This document shows positions 26,660 to 35,354 of a stretch of DNA of 64,000 nucleotides, one piece after another; the stretch's first letter is position 1; the number at the start of each line of letters is the position of its first letter. The stretch lies in assembly GCA_963783145.1 (NCBI GenBank), contig CAWAMM010000002.1, positions 186,001 to 250,000 of the forward strand, given 5' to 3'. Under the pieces are notes generated by a model. That model searched no databases and was not told the DNA's origin. It saw only the letters and a list, made by a program, of their open reading frames with translations. Both the position numbers and the translations under genes were made by a program. The stretch comes from DATGKG01 sp963783145 (GTDB lineage: Bacteria > Desulfobacterota > Binatia > Binatales > Binataceae).

Positions 26660-28831
26660 ATGAATGCGCAAGAAAATGTTGAGGAACTGATCGAGGGCAC
26701 CCTCGACCACATCCTCTACGTCAACGAATCGAGCGGTTACTCGGTCGCCGTCATCGAATGTGACGTTCCGGGCGGGACGCGCAAACGCATCACCGTGGTC
26801 GGCGAGCTGGGCGCGGTCGAGATCGGCGCCGGCATTCGCGCGCGTGGCCGTACCGAGAAACACCCGCGTTACGGCGAGCAGTTCCGGGTGCTCGATTACG
26901 AAACCATTCGGCCTGCCGGCGTCGCCGCGATCGAGCGCTACCTCGCCTCGGAGATAAAGGGCGTTGGTCCCGCGCTCGCGCGCAGAATCGTCGAACATTT
27001 TGGCGACGACCTTCCCGAGATTCTCAACGATGCGCCCGAGCGGATGCGCGAGGTACGCGGCCTCGGGACCGTCGTGGCGATTCGTATCGCTACGGCGTGG
27101 CGCGATTCGTCGGGGCTGCGCGAGGTGACGGTTTTCCTGCGTGGGCATGGAATCGGCGCCGCGCATGCGAGACGAATTCACAAATTTTATGGCAAGGACG
27201 CGCTCGAAGTGGTCAAGGAGGATCCCTACGTCCTTGCGCGAACCATCTACGGAATCGGATTTCGGACTGCCGATGCGATCGCGGAGAAGCTCGCTATCCC
27301 GAAAAACTCGATTCAACGGGCTCGGGCGGCGATTGTTTATCTGCTCGAACGGATGGCGGACGATGGCCACGTCTATGCGCCGTTCGAGTACCTCGAGCAA
27401 CAGTTCGAGAGCGGCTTGGAGATGGACGTCGACCTCGCGTCGCGCGCACTCGAGGAGCTACAGAAAAGTGGCGAGGTGGTTGCGGAGCCGACCGGCGAGC
27501 ATACCGCGGTTTACCTAAAGCGCCTGTACGACGCTGAAGTTACGGTCGCTCAGAAGATTCATCAGCTTACCCAAGGCCGGCCGATCGGAAAGACGGTAAT
27601 CGATCGCGCGGTGGCGGCGGCAGAGAGCGCGGTTCAGATAACATTGTCGGAAGAGCAGCGTAGCGCGCTTCGATGCGCGCTCCAGAGCAAGGTCACCGTC
27701 ATTACCGGTGGCCCCGGCACCGGCAAGACCACGCTGCTCAAGTCCGTGATCGCGGCCCTCGCCGATGCGGGGTTAAAGCCGATGCTCGGGGCACCCACTG
27801 GTCGTGCGGCCCGACGGCTCCAGGAGGCCACCGGGCGCGACGCGAAGACCATACACCGTCTGCTCGAGTATGCGCCCGAGACGCAGGGCTTCCTGCGTAA
27901 CGCGGAATTTCCGATTCGCACCAACTACCTCATCATCGACGAGGCCTCGATGATGGATGTCGAACTCGCCTCGGCGCTGGTTACGGCTCTGATGCCCGAC
28001 TGCGCGCTGCTGCTGGTGGGAGATCGCGATCAGCTGCCGTCGGTGGGACCCGGCAGCGTATTAAAAGACGTGATCGCATCGGGATTGGTGCCGGTGGTCG
28101 AACTGCACGAAGTCTATCGGCAGGCGCGCGAGAGCATGATCGTTTCGAACGCGCATCGCCTCAACCGGGGCGAGTTTCCCGACGTGAGCAATCGTCCCGA
28201 GGGCGATTTCTTTTTCTTCGAACGCAACTCGCCCGACGACGTGGTGCAGACTGTTAAGCAGTTGGTGCAGCAACGGCTGGTCGGGAAATTCGGCATCAGC
28301 GATCCGCGCGAGGTTCAGGTGCTGACGCCGATGAACCGCGGTCCGCTCGGGACCCAGTTGTTAAATCAGGAACTACAGGCGTTGCTGAATCCGTCGGGGC
28401 GCGAGCTGCGCGCCGGTGATCGAATCTTCCGCGAAGGCGATCGCGTCATTCAGCTCCGCAACGACTACGACAAGCTGGTGTTCAACGGATCGATCGGGCG
28501 GGTGGGCACGATCGATTCCGTGAAAGGAAAAGTCAGCGTCGCATTCGAGGAAACCGACGCCGAGTACGATCTATCGGACATCGATGAGATCGCGCTTGCC
28601 TACGCCATCTCGGTGCACAAGAGTCAGGGCAGCCAATATCCCGCCATCGTGATGCCGATTCATCCGACCCACTATCTCATGCTGCGACGCAATCTGCTCT
28701 ACACCGCGATGACGCGTGCGGAGCGGGTGTGTGTGCTGGTGGGAACGCGCAGTGCGTTGCAGCAGGCGGTGCGCAACGCCGAGGAGCGCAAAAGATTCAG
28801 CCGCCTCGCCGAGCGCCTGCACATCGATTAG
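26660..28831 (+). CDS. recD2: RecD2-type 5'-3' DNA helicase
   Basis: 723 aa SF1B helicase of the RecD2/TraA-like group, not part of a RecBCD complex. N-terminal OB-like and helix-hairpin-helix region (GVGPALARRIVEHFG, GLGTVVAIRIA), Walker A GGPGTGKTT at about 350-358, Walker B IIDEASMMD, motif III VGDRDQLPSVGPGSVL, and C-terminal VHKSQGSQYPAIVMP and LLYTAMTRAERV. Acts in DNA repair in bacteria lacking RecBC. Its last 4 bases overlap the convergent YIP1 gene. Confidence 0.94.
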   Translation: MNAQENVEELIEGTLDHILYVNESSGYSVAVIECDVPGGTRKRITVVGELGAVEIGAGIRARGRTEKHPRYGEQFRVLDYETIRPAGVAAIERYLASEIKGVGPALARRIVEHFGDDLPEILNDAPERMREVRGLGTVVAIRIATAWRDSSGLREVTVFLRGHGIGAAHARRIHKFYGKDALEVVKEDPYVLARTIYGIGFRTADAIAEKLAIPKNSIQRARAAIVYLLERMADDGHVYAPFEYLEQQFESGLEMDVDLASRALEELQKSGEVVAEPTGEHTAVYLKRLYDAEVTVAQKIHQLTQGRPIGKTVIDRAVAAAESAVQITLSEEQRSALRCALQSKVTVITGGPGTGKTTLLKSVIAALADAGLKPMLGAPTGRAARRLQEATGRDAKTIHRLLEYAPETQGFLRNAEFPIRTNYLIIDEASMMDVELASALVTALMPDCALLLVGDRDQLPSVGPGSVLKDVIASGLVPVVELHEVYRQARESMIVSNAHRLNRGEFPDVSNRPEGDFFFFERNSPDDVVQTVKQLVQQRLVGKFGISDPREVQVLTPMNRGPLGTQLLNQELQALLNPSGRELRAGDRIFREGDRVIQLRNDYDKLVFNGSIGRVGTIDSVKGKVSVAFEETDAEYDLSDIDEIALAYAISVHKSQGSQYPAIVMPIHPTHYLMLRRNLLYTAMTRAERVCVLVGTRSALQQAVRNAEERKRFSRLAERLHID

Positions 28832-29460
28832 ACCGACAGTGTCGGATGCAGCAACCTGCCCATGCCGCCGAGGATGAGCAGCGTCACGACCGCAATCAGC
28901 ACAAGGACCACCGCGATCAGCAATATCGATCCCAAGGCGCGCCACGCCGAGAAGCGATGCACCTCGCCGATGCACTTGAGCATCACCACGAAGCCCCACG
29001 TCACCAGCGCGCCGTGAAGGAGCAGCAGGCTTGCGCCTGAGCCGGACGATTCGACGCCCAGCATCGGGCCGTCGGTGCCGAGCAGAATCGCGAGTACCCC
29101 GATCGAAACCGCGACGATTACCGGGACCCTCGACCATGCCAGTGCGGCACGAACTTCCGCATAACTGCCGACGCCGCCGAGCGCCGCTCCGGCCCATTTG
29201 AGCAAAGCGCCGTTAACATAAAGTTCGATGATTCCGAGCACCGCGCCGACGATGACCGCGATCACCACCAGCATTGGGAAGGCAGCGGCAGTGGATGGAT
29301 TGGACCATCGCCGTTCGAGCCAAATCAGCGCGCCGGAAAGAATCGCAAGAAAGGTCACCTGGTAGCCGACGTCGGACTCGACGATCCGGCGAATGGTTGC
29401 GCGCGGCCTGGTCCAGATGGTGGCCCATGGATTTCCGATCACTTCCGCTCCCGGCGTCAT
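28828..29460 (-). CDS. YIP1-family membrane protein
   Basis: 210 aa, five predicted membrane segments, N-terminal PWATIWTRPRATIRRIVESD typical of bacterial YIP1-domain proteins. Function unknown; eukaryotic relatives act in vesicle traffic. Good ribosome site (GGAGGA before ATG 29460). It is tail-to-tail with recD2. Confidence 0.85.
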   Translation of the reverse strand: MTPGAEVIGNPWATIWTRPRATIRRIVESDVGYQVTFLAILSGALIWLERRWSNPSTAAAFPMLVVIAVIVGAVLGIIELYVNGALLKWAGAALGGVGSYAEVRAALAWSRVPVIVAVSIGVLAILLGTDGPMLGVESSGSGASLLLLHGALVTWGFVVMLKCIGEVHRFSAWRALGSILLIAVVLVLIAVVTLLILGGMGRLLHPTLSV

Positions 29461-29588
29461 TCGAGATTCCTCCGCTACGCGATCGCCTGAATGTAGGAAG
29501 CGCGGCGCGCGGCTGATAAATTATGCCCGATCAGAGGCAGCGGCTCACTCTAGCCGTTATTCATCACCCTAACCCCAGGAGAAGTAGT

Positions 29589-29903
29589 ATGAGACCAGTG
29601 TTCCGATTCCTCGCCCTCTCCGTGCTTGCGCCGTGCCTGGCGCTCAGCGGATGTATCATGGTTTCCTCGGCATCGATTTCAGACTCGACGCGCACGCAGG
29701 CGGGCAACACCGCGACTGCGACCGCGACCGATTGGGGAATTCTGCGGTTGACCGCACCGCAGGGCCTGACCGGCGTTGCCAATCAGCAGCTCGCGAGCGC
29801 CTGCCCGAGCGGCAAATTTACCGATGTGCAGACCGAACTGAGCATGCGCGATTTTATCCTCGCGCAGATGTATACGGTGAGCGCAGTGGCAATCTGCCAG
29901 TAA
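29589..29903 (+). CDS. TRL-like lipoprotein
   Basis: 104 aa from ATG 29589 with AGGAGA 8 bases upstream. Lipobox LALSGC ends the signal sequence, giving a mature lipoprotein of about 83 residues. ATDWGILRLTAPQG and the repeated Thr/Ala stretch resemble the TRL family of small secreted proteins. A second Cys pair (ASACPSG, AICQ) may form a disulfide. Followed by a strong terminator. Confidence 0.75.
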   Translation: MRPVFRFLALSVLAPCLALSGCIMVSSASISDSTRTQAGNTATATATDWGILRLTAPQGLTGVANQQLASACPSGKFTDVQTELSMRDFILAQMYTVSAVAICQ

Positions 29904-29932
29904 GCGTCGCAACAGGAATGGCTTCGCAGAGA

Positions 29933-29968
29933 GGCCGGAAGCTCCGCGGGGTTTCCGGCCTTTTTTTT
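29933..29968 (+). terminator. Rho-independent terminator
   Basis: Stem GGCCGGAA (29933-29940) with TTCCGGCC (29953-29960), a 12-base loop, then eight Ts (29961-29968). It lies 30 bases after the lipoprotein stop, the clearest terminator in the window. Confidence 0.9.
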
Positions 29969-29990
29969 CCGTTTGTTTCGCCGCATCAGG

Positions 29991-30500
29991 TCAGGGTTTC
30001 CTGGATGCTTTTTGGATACTTGACCGCTTCGATTCCGAAGGTGGACGCCGCCGCTTGCCCCGCGTCGGCGCGAGCTTGCGCAAGGTCTCGATGATGGCTT
30101 CGACTTCGCTCGCGATCGCATCCGGGTCGTGGCCGCTCGCTTCCACCGTCTGATTCACCTCAGCCAGGGTCTTTTCGTAATCGTTCTTGAAGCGGCGATT
30201 GATCTCTTTCCACGGAATGCCGGCCAGCGCATCGATCACGTTGGCGGGCGGACGGTAAATGCCGCGTATTATGAGCACCGCGATTGCCGGATAGCCGAGA
30301 TAGCCCTGCCAGTACGAGCCGCTGTCGTTCGAGGATACCTCGCGTCCATCGTCGGAAATTTCGACCTGGTAAGTCTTGTCGCCATCGGATGATTCCACCT
30401 GCGCGTGATGTTCGTTTTCCAAACGGACGCGTCCATCGCCGATCGCGCCGAGCGCTTCGTAGACCTTGATCGGGGGTGGCATTTTCCACGCTTCAGCCAT
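29991..30500 (-). CDS. Conserved hypothetical protein
   Basis: 169 aa from ATG 30500; an in-frame start at 30536 would add 12 residues. Begins KMPPPIKVYEALGAIGDGRV, then a beta-rich part with several acidic residues (VRLENEHHAQVESSDG), a hydrophobic segment YPAIAVLIIRGIYRP near residue 83 and a Lys/Arg-rich tail. No family recognised. The proportion of charged tail residues suggests nucleic acid contact. Divergent from the VOC gene. Confidence 0.6.
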   Translation of the reverse strand: MAEAWKMPPPIKVYEALGAIGDGRVRLENEHHAQVESSDGDKTYQVEISDDGREVSSNDSGSYWQGYLGYPAIAVLIIRGIYRPPANVIDALAGIPWKEINRRFKNDYEKTLAEVNQTVEASGHDPDAIASEVEAIIETLRKLAPTRGKRRRPPSESKRSSIQKASRKP

Positions 30501-30602
30501 GGAGTCGTCTATCGCGCATTTGAGCGCGAGGGGCAAGATTGCCTTGACGCTTTGGCGCGGGCGTCATTAACATCCGCCATCACGCGGAGCAGGATTTCTC
30601 AC

Positions 30603-31049
30603 ATGGAAAAACCGCCGATCGGCAAACTCGACCATATCGGAATCGCGGTCAAAAGCGTCGCCGAGGCACGCAAATTCTGGGAAGGCGTGATGGGCGCCAA
30701 GTTCATGTATGACCACGATAATCCCGGCGCCGGATACAGACTGGTCGAGCTCGATTTGAATGGGCTCACGGTCGAGCTGCTGGAACCGCTCGGCGCTGAT
30801 TCATTTCTGCACCAATATCTGGAGAAGAAAGGCGAAGGGATGCATCATCTTACCTTTGCGCTACCCGATGTAAAAAAAGCCGCCTTCGAGCTCAAGGAGA
30901 GCGGGGTGCGCGTAGTAGATGAGATCGAGTTCTCGCCCACCTCCTACGAATGCTTCATCTCGCCGCGCTCCAGCCACGGAGTGCTGATCCAGTTGGGGTC
31001 GGGATACCCCACGTTGTCGAACGATCCGGCGTGGGTGAGCAAAAAATAG
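30603..31049 (+). CDS. VOC-family methylmalonyl-CoA epimerase-like protein
   Basis: 148 aa from ATG 30603 with GGAGCAGGA upstream. LDHIGIAVKSVAEARKFW (metal His), VELLEPLG (Glu), GMHHLTFALPDVKKA (His) and SSHGVLIQL are the methylmalonyl-CoA epimerase metal-site motifs of two beta-alpha-beta-beta-beta modules. Converts the S to the R epimer in propionate metabolism if the assignment holds. No mutase genes nearby. Confidence 0.85.
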   Translation: MEKPPIGKLDHIGIAVKSVAEARKFWEGVMGAKFMYDHDNPGAGYRLVELDLNGLTVELLEPLGADSFLHQYLEKKGEGMHHLTFALPDVKKAAFELKESGVRVVDEIEFSPTSYECFISPRSSHGVLIQLGSGYPTLSNDPAWVSKK

Positions 31050-31072
31050 AAACCGGTCAAAAGGCGTGAGAG

Positions 31073-31507
31073 TCAGTCGTCCGCTCGGGCCTGGCGAATC
31101 GCGTTGAGAACGAAGAGCAGGTTTCGCGGTGCGTCAACGTTACCCAAGAGCGAAACCTGGCGAAGGATCTTGAGTTCCGGGCCCGTGATCGCGTGCCGCG
31201 CGAGCATTGCGCGATCGCGGGCGAATTGTCGCCACGCGGCGTCAGGCGCCATGGGAACGCGCATTGGCGGCGGCGCAATCAGGTGGCGCGCTTCAGGATA
31301 GGTCATCAGCAAAAGCTTCTGCTTGTTAAGACCCAGAGTTTCCGCCAGGCGCTGAACCACCGCGAGCGACGGTCTCCGCATCCCGCCCTCGATATACGCG
31401 ACGTGGCTGGCCTTGACTCCCAACTTTCCGGCCAGCTCGCGTTGAGTGAGGCGCAGGGCCTCACGCTGACGTCTGATGAGTAAACCAGATTCGTTCTTTT
31501 TCTTCAT
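31073..31507 (-). CDS. XRE-family transcriptional regulator
   Basis: 144 aa. Helix-turn-helix at about 8-62 (LIRRQREALRLTQREL, then GVKASHVAYIEGGMRRPSL), a Pro-rich linker (APPPMRVPMAP) and an 45-residue helical C-terminal part. ATG 31507 overlaps the stop of the upstream gene by 4 bases. The order unknown gene then XRE gene is that of reversed toxin-antitoxin pairs such as HigBA, where the regulator is the antitoxin. Confidence 0.85.
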   Translation of the reverse strand: MKKKNESGLLIRRQREALRLTQRELAGKLGVKASHVAYIEGGMRRPSLAVVQRLAETLGLNKQKLLLMTYPEARHLIAPPPMRVPMAPDAAWRQFARDRAMLARHAITGPELKILRQVSLLGNVDAPRNLLFVLNAIRQARADD

Positions 31508-31848
31508 ACCCCGTACTCTGCGAGCAGTGTCGAGCGAAGTTTGGCGAGGTGGATCGCGCCGGCGAGGTAGTTGAGTTTGCGACGCGCGGAAAGGTCCGCC
31601 GCGAACAGGCTCACGGGGAAGCGTGCGCGAAAAAGCTTGCGGACCTCACGAAATGCCTTGTCCGAGCCGATGTCATCCGACAGCCTGCACCAGCTCGGAA
31701 CATGTTTATTCCGCGCGAGGTGATGAATGTCGCGTCCCCGATACCACCACGAATCCAGTTCCCTGTTCCCCGAGGCGCTCACATTGGCGAGAATTCCTTC
31801 AACTAGATTTACGACTTCTGACTCACCGCCATTGTACGAATAAACCAT
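31504..31848 (-). CDS. Unknown protein co-transcribed with XRE regulator
   Basis: 114 aa from ATG 31848; TTG 31899 would add 17 residues and neither start has a clear ribosome site. It has no signal peptide. Basic, Trp- and His-bearing centre (SWWYRGRDIHHLARN) and Arg/Leu-rich C-terminus. No toxin family recognised. Overlap with the XRE gene suggests it is its partner. Sits just downstream of the flagellar cluster but is not a recognised flagellar gene. Confidence 0.6.
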   Translation of the reverse strand: MVYSYNGGESEVVNLVEGILANVSASGNRELDSWWYRGRDIHHLARNKHVPSWCRLSDDIGSDKAFREVRKLFRARFPVSLFAADLSARRKLNYLAGAIHLAKLRSTLLAEYGV

Positions 31849-31943
31849 GAGCGGGCAATCCGTCTGGGTCAATCTAGGTTGATGCCATAGCGACTTCAAG
31901 CCGACGAGATGTCAATTAATCACGCGTTCCTCAGCTCGTCGGA

Positions 31944-31960
31944 GCATCGTGGGACGATGC
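31944..31960. terminator. Stem-loop after flgL
   Basis: GCATCGT and ACGATGC are perfect complements around GGG (31944-31960), 20 bases beyond the flgL stop. No T-tract on either side. Could end the flagellar transcript or stabilise its 3' end. Confidence 0.4.
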
Positions 31961-31979
31961 GGGTCGCCCCCGCGAGGGG

Positions 31980-32858
31980 TCAGGTAAGAATGTTTACCAG
32001 CGGGATCTTGCCCAGACCCGATGCGAACGAGATCAAGGCTTGCTCCTGCAACAACGCTTGCTGTTGATCGAGGGCGGCCGTCGCCACGTCAGTGTCGGTG
32101 AGGCTGGAAATCGAGCCCTGCAGCGTGGTGCTTTCGGTGTTCGCATTCGAGAGGAAATCCGAGAGCGAGCTCTCGTTGACGCCGATATTTCCGCGCGCCG
32201 TGGCAACGCTCTGGACCGCAGTCTGCAGCCCCGCGAGCGTCGCCGCGGTGGCGGTTTGGTTTCCGGTTTGGAGGGCGTTCTGCAATGACGTCAGCGTACC
32301 AATCAGGCCGGTGGTGGCGTCGCCGAAGATCGCGCTTCCATCGAAGGTGGTTTGAATCTGGGTGCCATCGCTGAAGGTCGCGAAGTTGGTGCCGGAGTCG
32401 CCCGCGTAGTTACCGCTCGGATCGTAGGGCGCGGTGTTCGTTTGATTGCCGGAGAACAAGTATGCGCCCGCATACTCGGTGTTAGCCGCCCCGGTGACCT
32501 GTTGCAGGATGGACTGGACCTGCCCTGCCAGGGTCGCCATCTGGGCCGTGCTCATGGTGCCGTCGGCACCCTGGGTGGCAATGGAAGTCGCGGAGTTCAC
32601 CCAGTTGCCGACATTCGCGAGAGCGGTATCGGCGGTGCTGAGCAGTCCCTGAACCTGGGTTCCGGTATTGATGTCATTCGTGACGGCCGAGTTGCGCGCG
32701 CTAAGCAACTGAGCCTGACCATAGTTGACTGGGTTATCCGAAGGCTCATTGACCTGCTTTCCCGAGGCGAGCGATTGCTGGATGGTTTGGATATTGGCGG
32801 TCGTGTTGTCGAGGGCGGCCGCCATCGAATTGAACATTGAGAGATCTGATATCGGCAT
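31980..32858 (-). CDS. flgL: Flagellar hook-associated protein 3 (FlgL)
   Basis: 292 aa. Joins FlgK to the flagellin filament. Flagellin-like N-terminal helix (MFNSMAAALDNTTANIQTIQ, then SGKQVNEPSDNP) and C-terminal helix (ALDQQQALLQEQALISFAS). Length typical. It is last in the minus-strand flagellar block, 19 bases after flgK. Confidence 0.92.
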   Translation of the reverse strand: MPISDLSMFNSMAAALDNTTANIQTIQQSLASGKQVNEPSDNPVNYGQAQLLSARNSAVTNDINTGTQVQGLLSTADTALANVGNWVNSATSIATQGADGTMSTAQMATLAGQVQSILQQVTGAANTEYAGAYLFSGNQTNTAPYDPSGNYAGDSGTNFATFSDGTQIQTTFDGSAIFGDATTGLIGTLTSLQNALQTGNQTATAATLAGLQTAVQSVATARGNIGVNESSLSDFLSNANTESTTLQGSISSLTDTDVATAALDQQQALLQEQALISFASGLGKIPLVNILT

Positions 32859-32877
32859 GCCTCAGTCCCCGATTCCC

Positions 32878-34227
32878 TTAGGTAACGTTTTGAAGAAGAA
32901 AAGTGAGGTCGTCATTGGCGGCCTGCACCGCGCGCCCGGAAGCTTGCAGGAGGTTTTGATAGTTCAGTAGCTGAGTGAGTTGGTCGTTGAGCGAAACCCC
33001 GGTTATCGTGCTCTTCATCTGGGTCAGCGATTGCAGGTTGCTCGCGGACTGGGTTTGCCCGTTGGTAGCGTTCTGGACCAGCGTGCCGAAGTCGGTCTGA
33101 ATCTGCGTGAAGGTCTGCTGCGGCGTGCTGTTCGGACTGGACGGGAACAGATTCTGATTGTTGGCCAGCGCCGCCATTGCGACCGCGTTGGAGCCGTCGC
33201 CTGGGACTCCCGCCGCAGTCGATGCGGCCGGCAGGTTTTGGGCGGTCAGCGCCGGGTTAATCGCAATGGGTCCGCCTGCGGCGGGAATCGTGAACAGCGC
33301 ATTGCCGGTAGATCCATCGGCACCGAAACCGGCGGTGCTCAAATTGTTGAGTGCGGTTGCGATGGTGTCCGCAAAGTCGTCCACCTGGGTTTGCAGATTC
33401 AGCGTACTCTGCGCGCCCGCCATCAGGCCGCCCAACTGACCGCCGATTTGACTGATGCTCAGGGGCAGGGTGCCCTTCGCCAGCGAAACCGAAAGTCCAA
33501 TCGTCGATCCGGACCCGGTGGCCGACAATGTTAATGCCGAGCTCCCCGATACCAAGGGCACTCCGCCCACGGACACATTGCCGTTTCCATCCGAGGTCGC
33601 GCCGATCAGACTCGCCAGTTGATTGACCGCCGCATCGCGCTGATCGAGAAGTGGGGCGGCGCTCTGGCCACCGGCTTGTGCGGCGGTGATCTCACCATTG
33701 AGTTGCGCGATTTGAGTACTGGCGGCGTTTATCTGCGAGACAATCGGAGAGACCCCGCTCAGCTGAGTGAGCGCGGTCGAGTACAGGCTGGAGGAGACGT
33801 TCTGATCGGTCTGTGCGAATTGGTCAAGCGCGTTTAGCGTGGTGGTGCGCGCAGTCGCATCCTGCGGCTCGGCGGAAAGCGCGCTGAAGGTGTTGAAGAC
33901 GTTTTGCAACGCCGAGCCGAGATCCCCCGAGGAGGGCGCGACCGTCTGCTGCGCCACGCCGGTAATCTGCGAGAACGACTGGTCGTAGCTCTGGGTATTC
34001 TGCGTCGCGTTGATCTGCTGCGAGAGCATGGGCGCTTCGGCGCGCTCGGTCGGCAGGACCGCGACCCCATCGCCGCCGCCATTGGCGCCGACGGTGGTCT
34101 GTAAGCCGACCGACTCGGACGAATAGTTGGGGTTGGAGGCGTTGGTGATATTCGATTCCACCGCCGCCATCGCAGCTTCGGCAGCCGCGATTCCGCTCAG
34201 CCCGATCGCCGCAAGATTAACCGACAC
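32878..34227 (-). CDS. flgK: Flagellar hook-associated protein 1 (FlgK)
   Basis: 449 aa. First hook-filament junction protein. N-terminal rod/hook motif (LSGIAAAEAAMAAVESNITNASNPNYSSESV) and C-terminal SLNDQLTQLLNYQNLLQASGRAVQA are the two coiled-coil ends of the family. The Ala/Gln/Thr-rich middle is low-complexity, as often in this family. Overlaps the upstream small gene by 11 bases. Confidence 0.93.
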   Translation of the reverse strand: MSVNLAAIGLSGIAAAEAAMAAVESNITNASNPNYSSESVGLQTTVGANGGGDGVAVLPTERAEAPMLSQQINATQNTQSYDQSFSQITGVAQQTVAPSSGDLGSALQNVFNTFSALSAEPQDATARTTTLNALDQFAQTDQNVSSSLYSTALTQLSGVSPIVSQINAASTQIAQLNGEITAAQAGGQSAAPLLDQRDAAVNQLASLIGATSDGNGNVSVGGVPLVSGSSALTLSATGSGSTIGLSVSLAKGTLPLSISQIGGQLGGLMAGAQSTLNLQTQVDDFADTIATALNNLSTAGFGADGSTGNALFTIPAAGGPIAINPALTAQNLPAASTAAGVPGDGSNAVAMAALANNQNLFPSSPNSTPQQTFTQIQTDFGTLVQNATNGQTQSASNLQSLTQMKSTITGVSLNDQLTQLLNYQNLLQASGRAVQAANDDLTFLLQNVT

Positions 34228-34468
34228 AGTCCACCGCTCCTGAGCCCGCCTGGCCGAGCAAGTCGCGCGTCACGCGACCCATCGACAGGATCGCGGCGCT
34301 TAAAGTATCCAGCGCGCATAACATTCGCGCCAGTTGATTGCGTGAAAGTGTTTCGCTCGAAGCCGCGAGGTGTAGCCGCAGCGATTCCATTTCGGTGCTG
34401 ACCCGGATTAGGCCCTCCAGGGTGCCCAGCGAGCCCGCCAGTTCCGCGATTTTCTCAGCCGACAACAT
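34217..34468 (-). CDS. Small helical protein in FlgN position
   Basis: 83 aa, almost all alpha-helical by sequence (ELAGSLGTLEGLIRVSTEME), charged, no signal. It sits between flgM and flgK, where the FlgK/FlgL chaperone FlgN is usually found, and overlaps flgK by 11 bases. Family similarity is too weak to assign; a chaperone role is inferred from position only. Confidence 0.55.
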   Translation of the reverse strand: MLSAEKIAELAGSLGTLEGLIRVSTEMESLRLHLAASSETLSRNQLARMLCALDTLSAAILSMGRVTRDLLGQAGSGAVDCVG

Positions 34469-34476
34469 CTAGTGTG

Positions 34477-34803
34477 CTAAGCCAGCGAGAGCGCGCGCAC
34501 GATTGCTTCGGCGACGCTCGAGAGGTCTGGACCATACATGCCGGCCGCGATTTGTGCCTTGATCGCCGAAACGATCGGCGGGCGGATGGGGCTCTGCGCG
34601 CTGGCGGTGGCAACCGCGTTCGCCAAAATCGCGCTTAGGGAAGATAAGTCGGTGGCGTCATTCGCCGCTGGTGACGCTGCAGGGGTGGGCGCGGCCTGAG
34701 CCGCGCTGGTGGGAGCTTCGGTGCCAGAGATCTTGCTCACGCTCACGAGATCGATCTGCTGATCAGGGAGCGCTCCATTCAGGCCCTGAATTGAGGTTGC
34801 CAT
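34477..34803 (-). CDS. flgM: FlgM-like anti-sigma-28 factor
   Basis: 108 aa. Long disordered Ala/Thr/Pro-rich N-terminus, then a helical C-terminus (DLSSLSAILANAV...IVSAIKAQIAAGMYGPD) with the FlgM-type sequence I..i-k-I..G-Y..d. GGAGGG precedes the start. Would hold the FliA-like sigma factor until the hook is finished and FlgM is exported. Assignment is by this C-terminal motif and location. Confidence 0.7.
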   Translation of the reverse strand: MATSIQGLNGALPDQQIDLVSVSKISGTEAPTSAAQAAPTPAASPAANDATDLSSLSAILANAVATASAQSPIRPPIVSAIKAQIAAGMYGPDLSSVAEAIVRALSLA

Positions 34804-34807
34804 CGAA

Positions 34808-35335
34808 CTATCCCTCCAAAGGAGAAGGGGGTTGCAACACGGGTGCCATCGAGCTCGGTGCCGGAGGCAGTAAAACCGGGCCTCGCGCGTCGCCTCCGAG
34901 CGAGCCCGCCGTCCCGAAGTGCGACGAGCGTTCCATCACCGTCGCGATTCCGCTCGCGAGGCGTCCCGTTGCGGGACGTGACGGTTCGGTCGCGGCGACC
35001 TTGATTAGCGAGTCCTTGAATGCGGATGCGACCGGATGGCGCGGGCCCGAGAGCTGGCGGTTGATCATTTTGGTCAGTCCCGCCATCGACTTGGATTTCG
35101 CTAAAGTCTTGCCCAGCGCCTGATCGAGCATCGAACCGTAGATGTCGCCGCTGGCGCCGCCGCTGATTCCCATCGGTCCGCTATCCTCGCCCACCATCGA
35201 TTGATGCATCTGCTTGGCGAGCATGGTGGTGAAGATCTGCGCAAAGCCCGCGGCTGCGGCTTTCTGACTGGTTTGTCGGGTTGCGGCTCCGCTGAAAACC
35301 GAATGCGCGAACACTCCGGGTACTGATGCTGGCAT
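34808..35335 (-). CDS. flgJ: Rod-binding protein FlgJ (N-terminal domain only)
   Basis: 175 aa. FAQIFTTMLAKQMHQSM and GGASGDIYGSMLDQALGKTLAKS match the rod cap/scaffold domain of FlgJ. The C-terminal muramidase domain of the longer form is absent; a separate lytic transglycosylase lies at 55348-55875. Rest is Pro/Ala-rich. Confidence 0.8.
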   Translation of the reverse strand: MPASVPGVFAHSVFSGAATRQTSQKAAAAGFAQIFTTMLAKQMHQSMVGEDSGPMGISGGASGDIYGSMLDQALGKTLAKSKSMAGLTKMINRQLSGPRHPVASAFKDSLIKVAATEPSRPATGRLASGIATVMERSSHFGTAGSLGGDARGPVLLPPAPSSMAPVLQPPSPLEG

Positions 35336-35354
35336 TTGAATCGACTCCTTGCGC

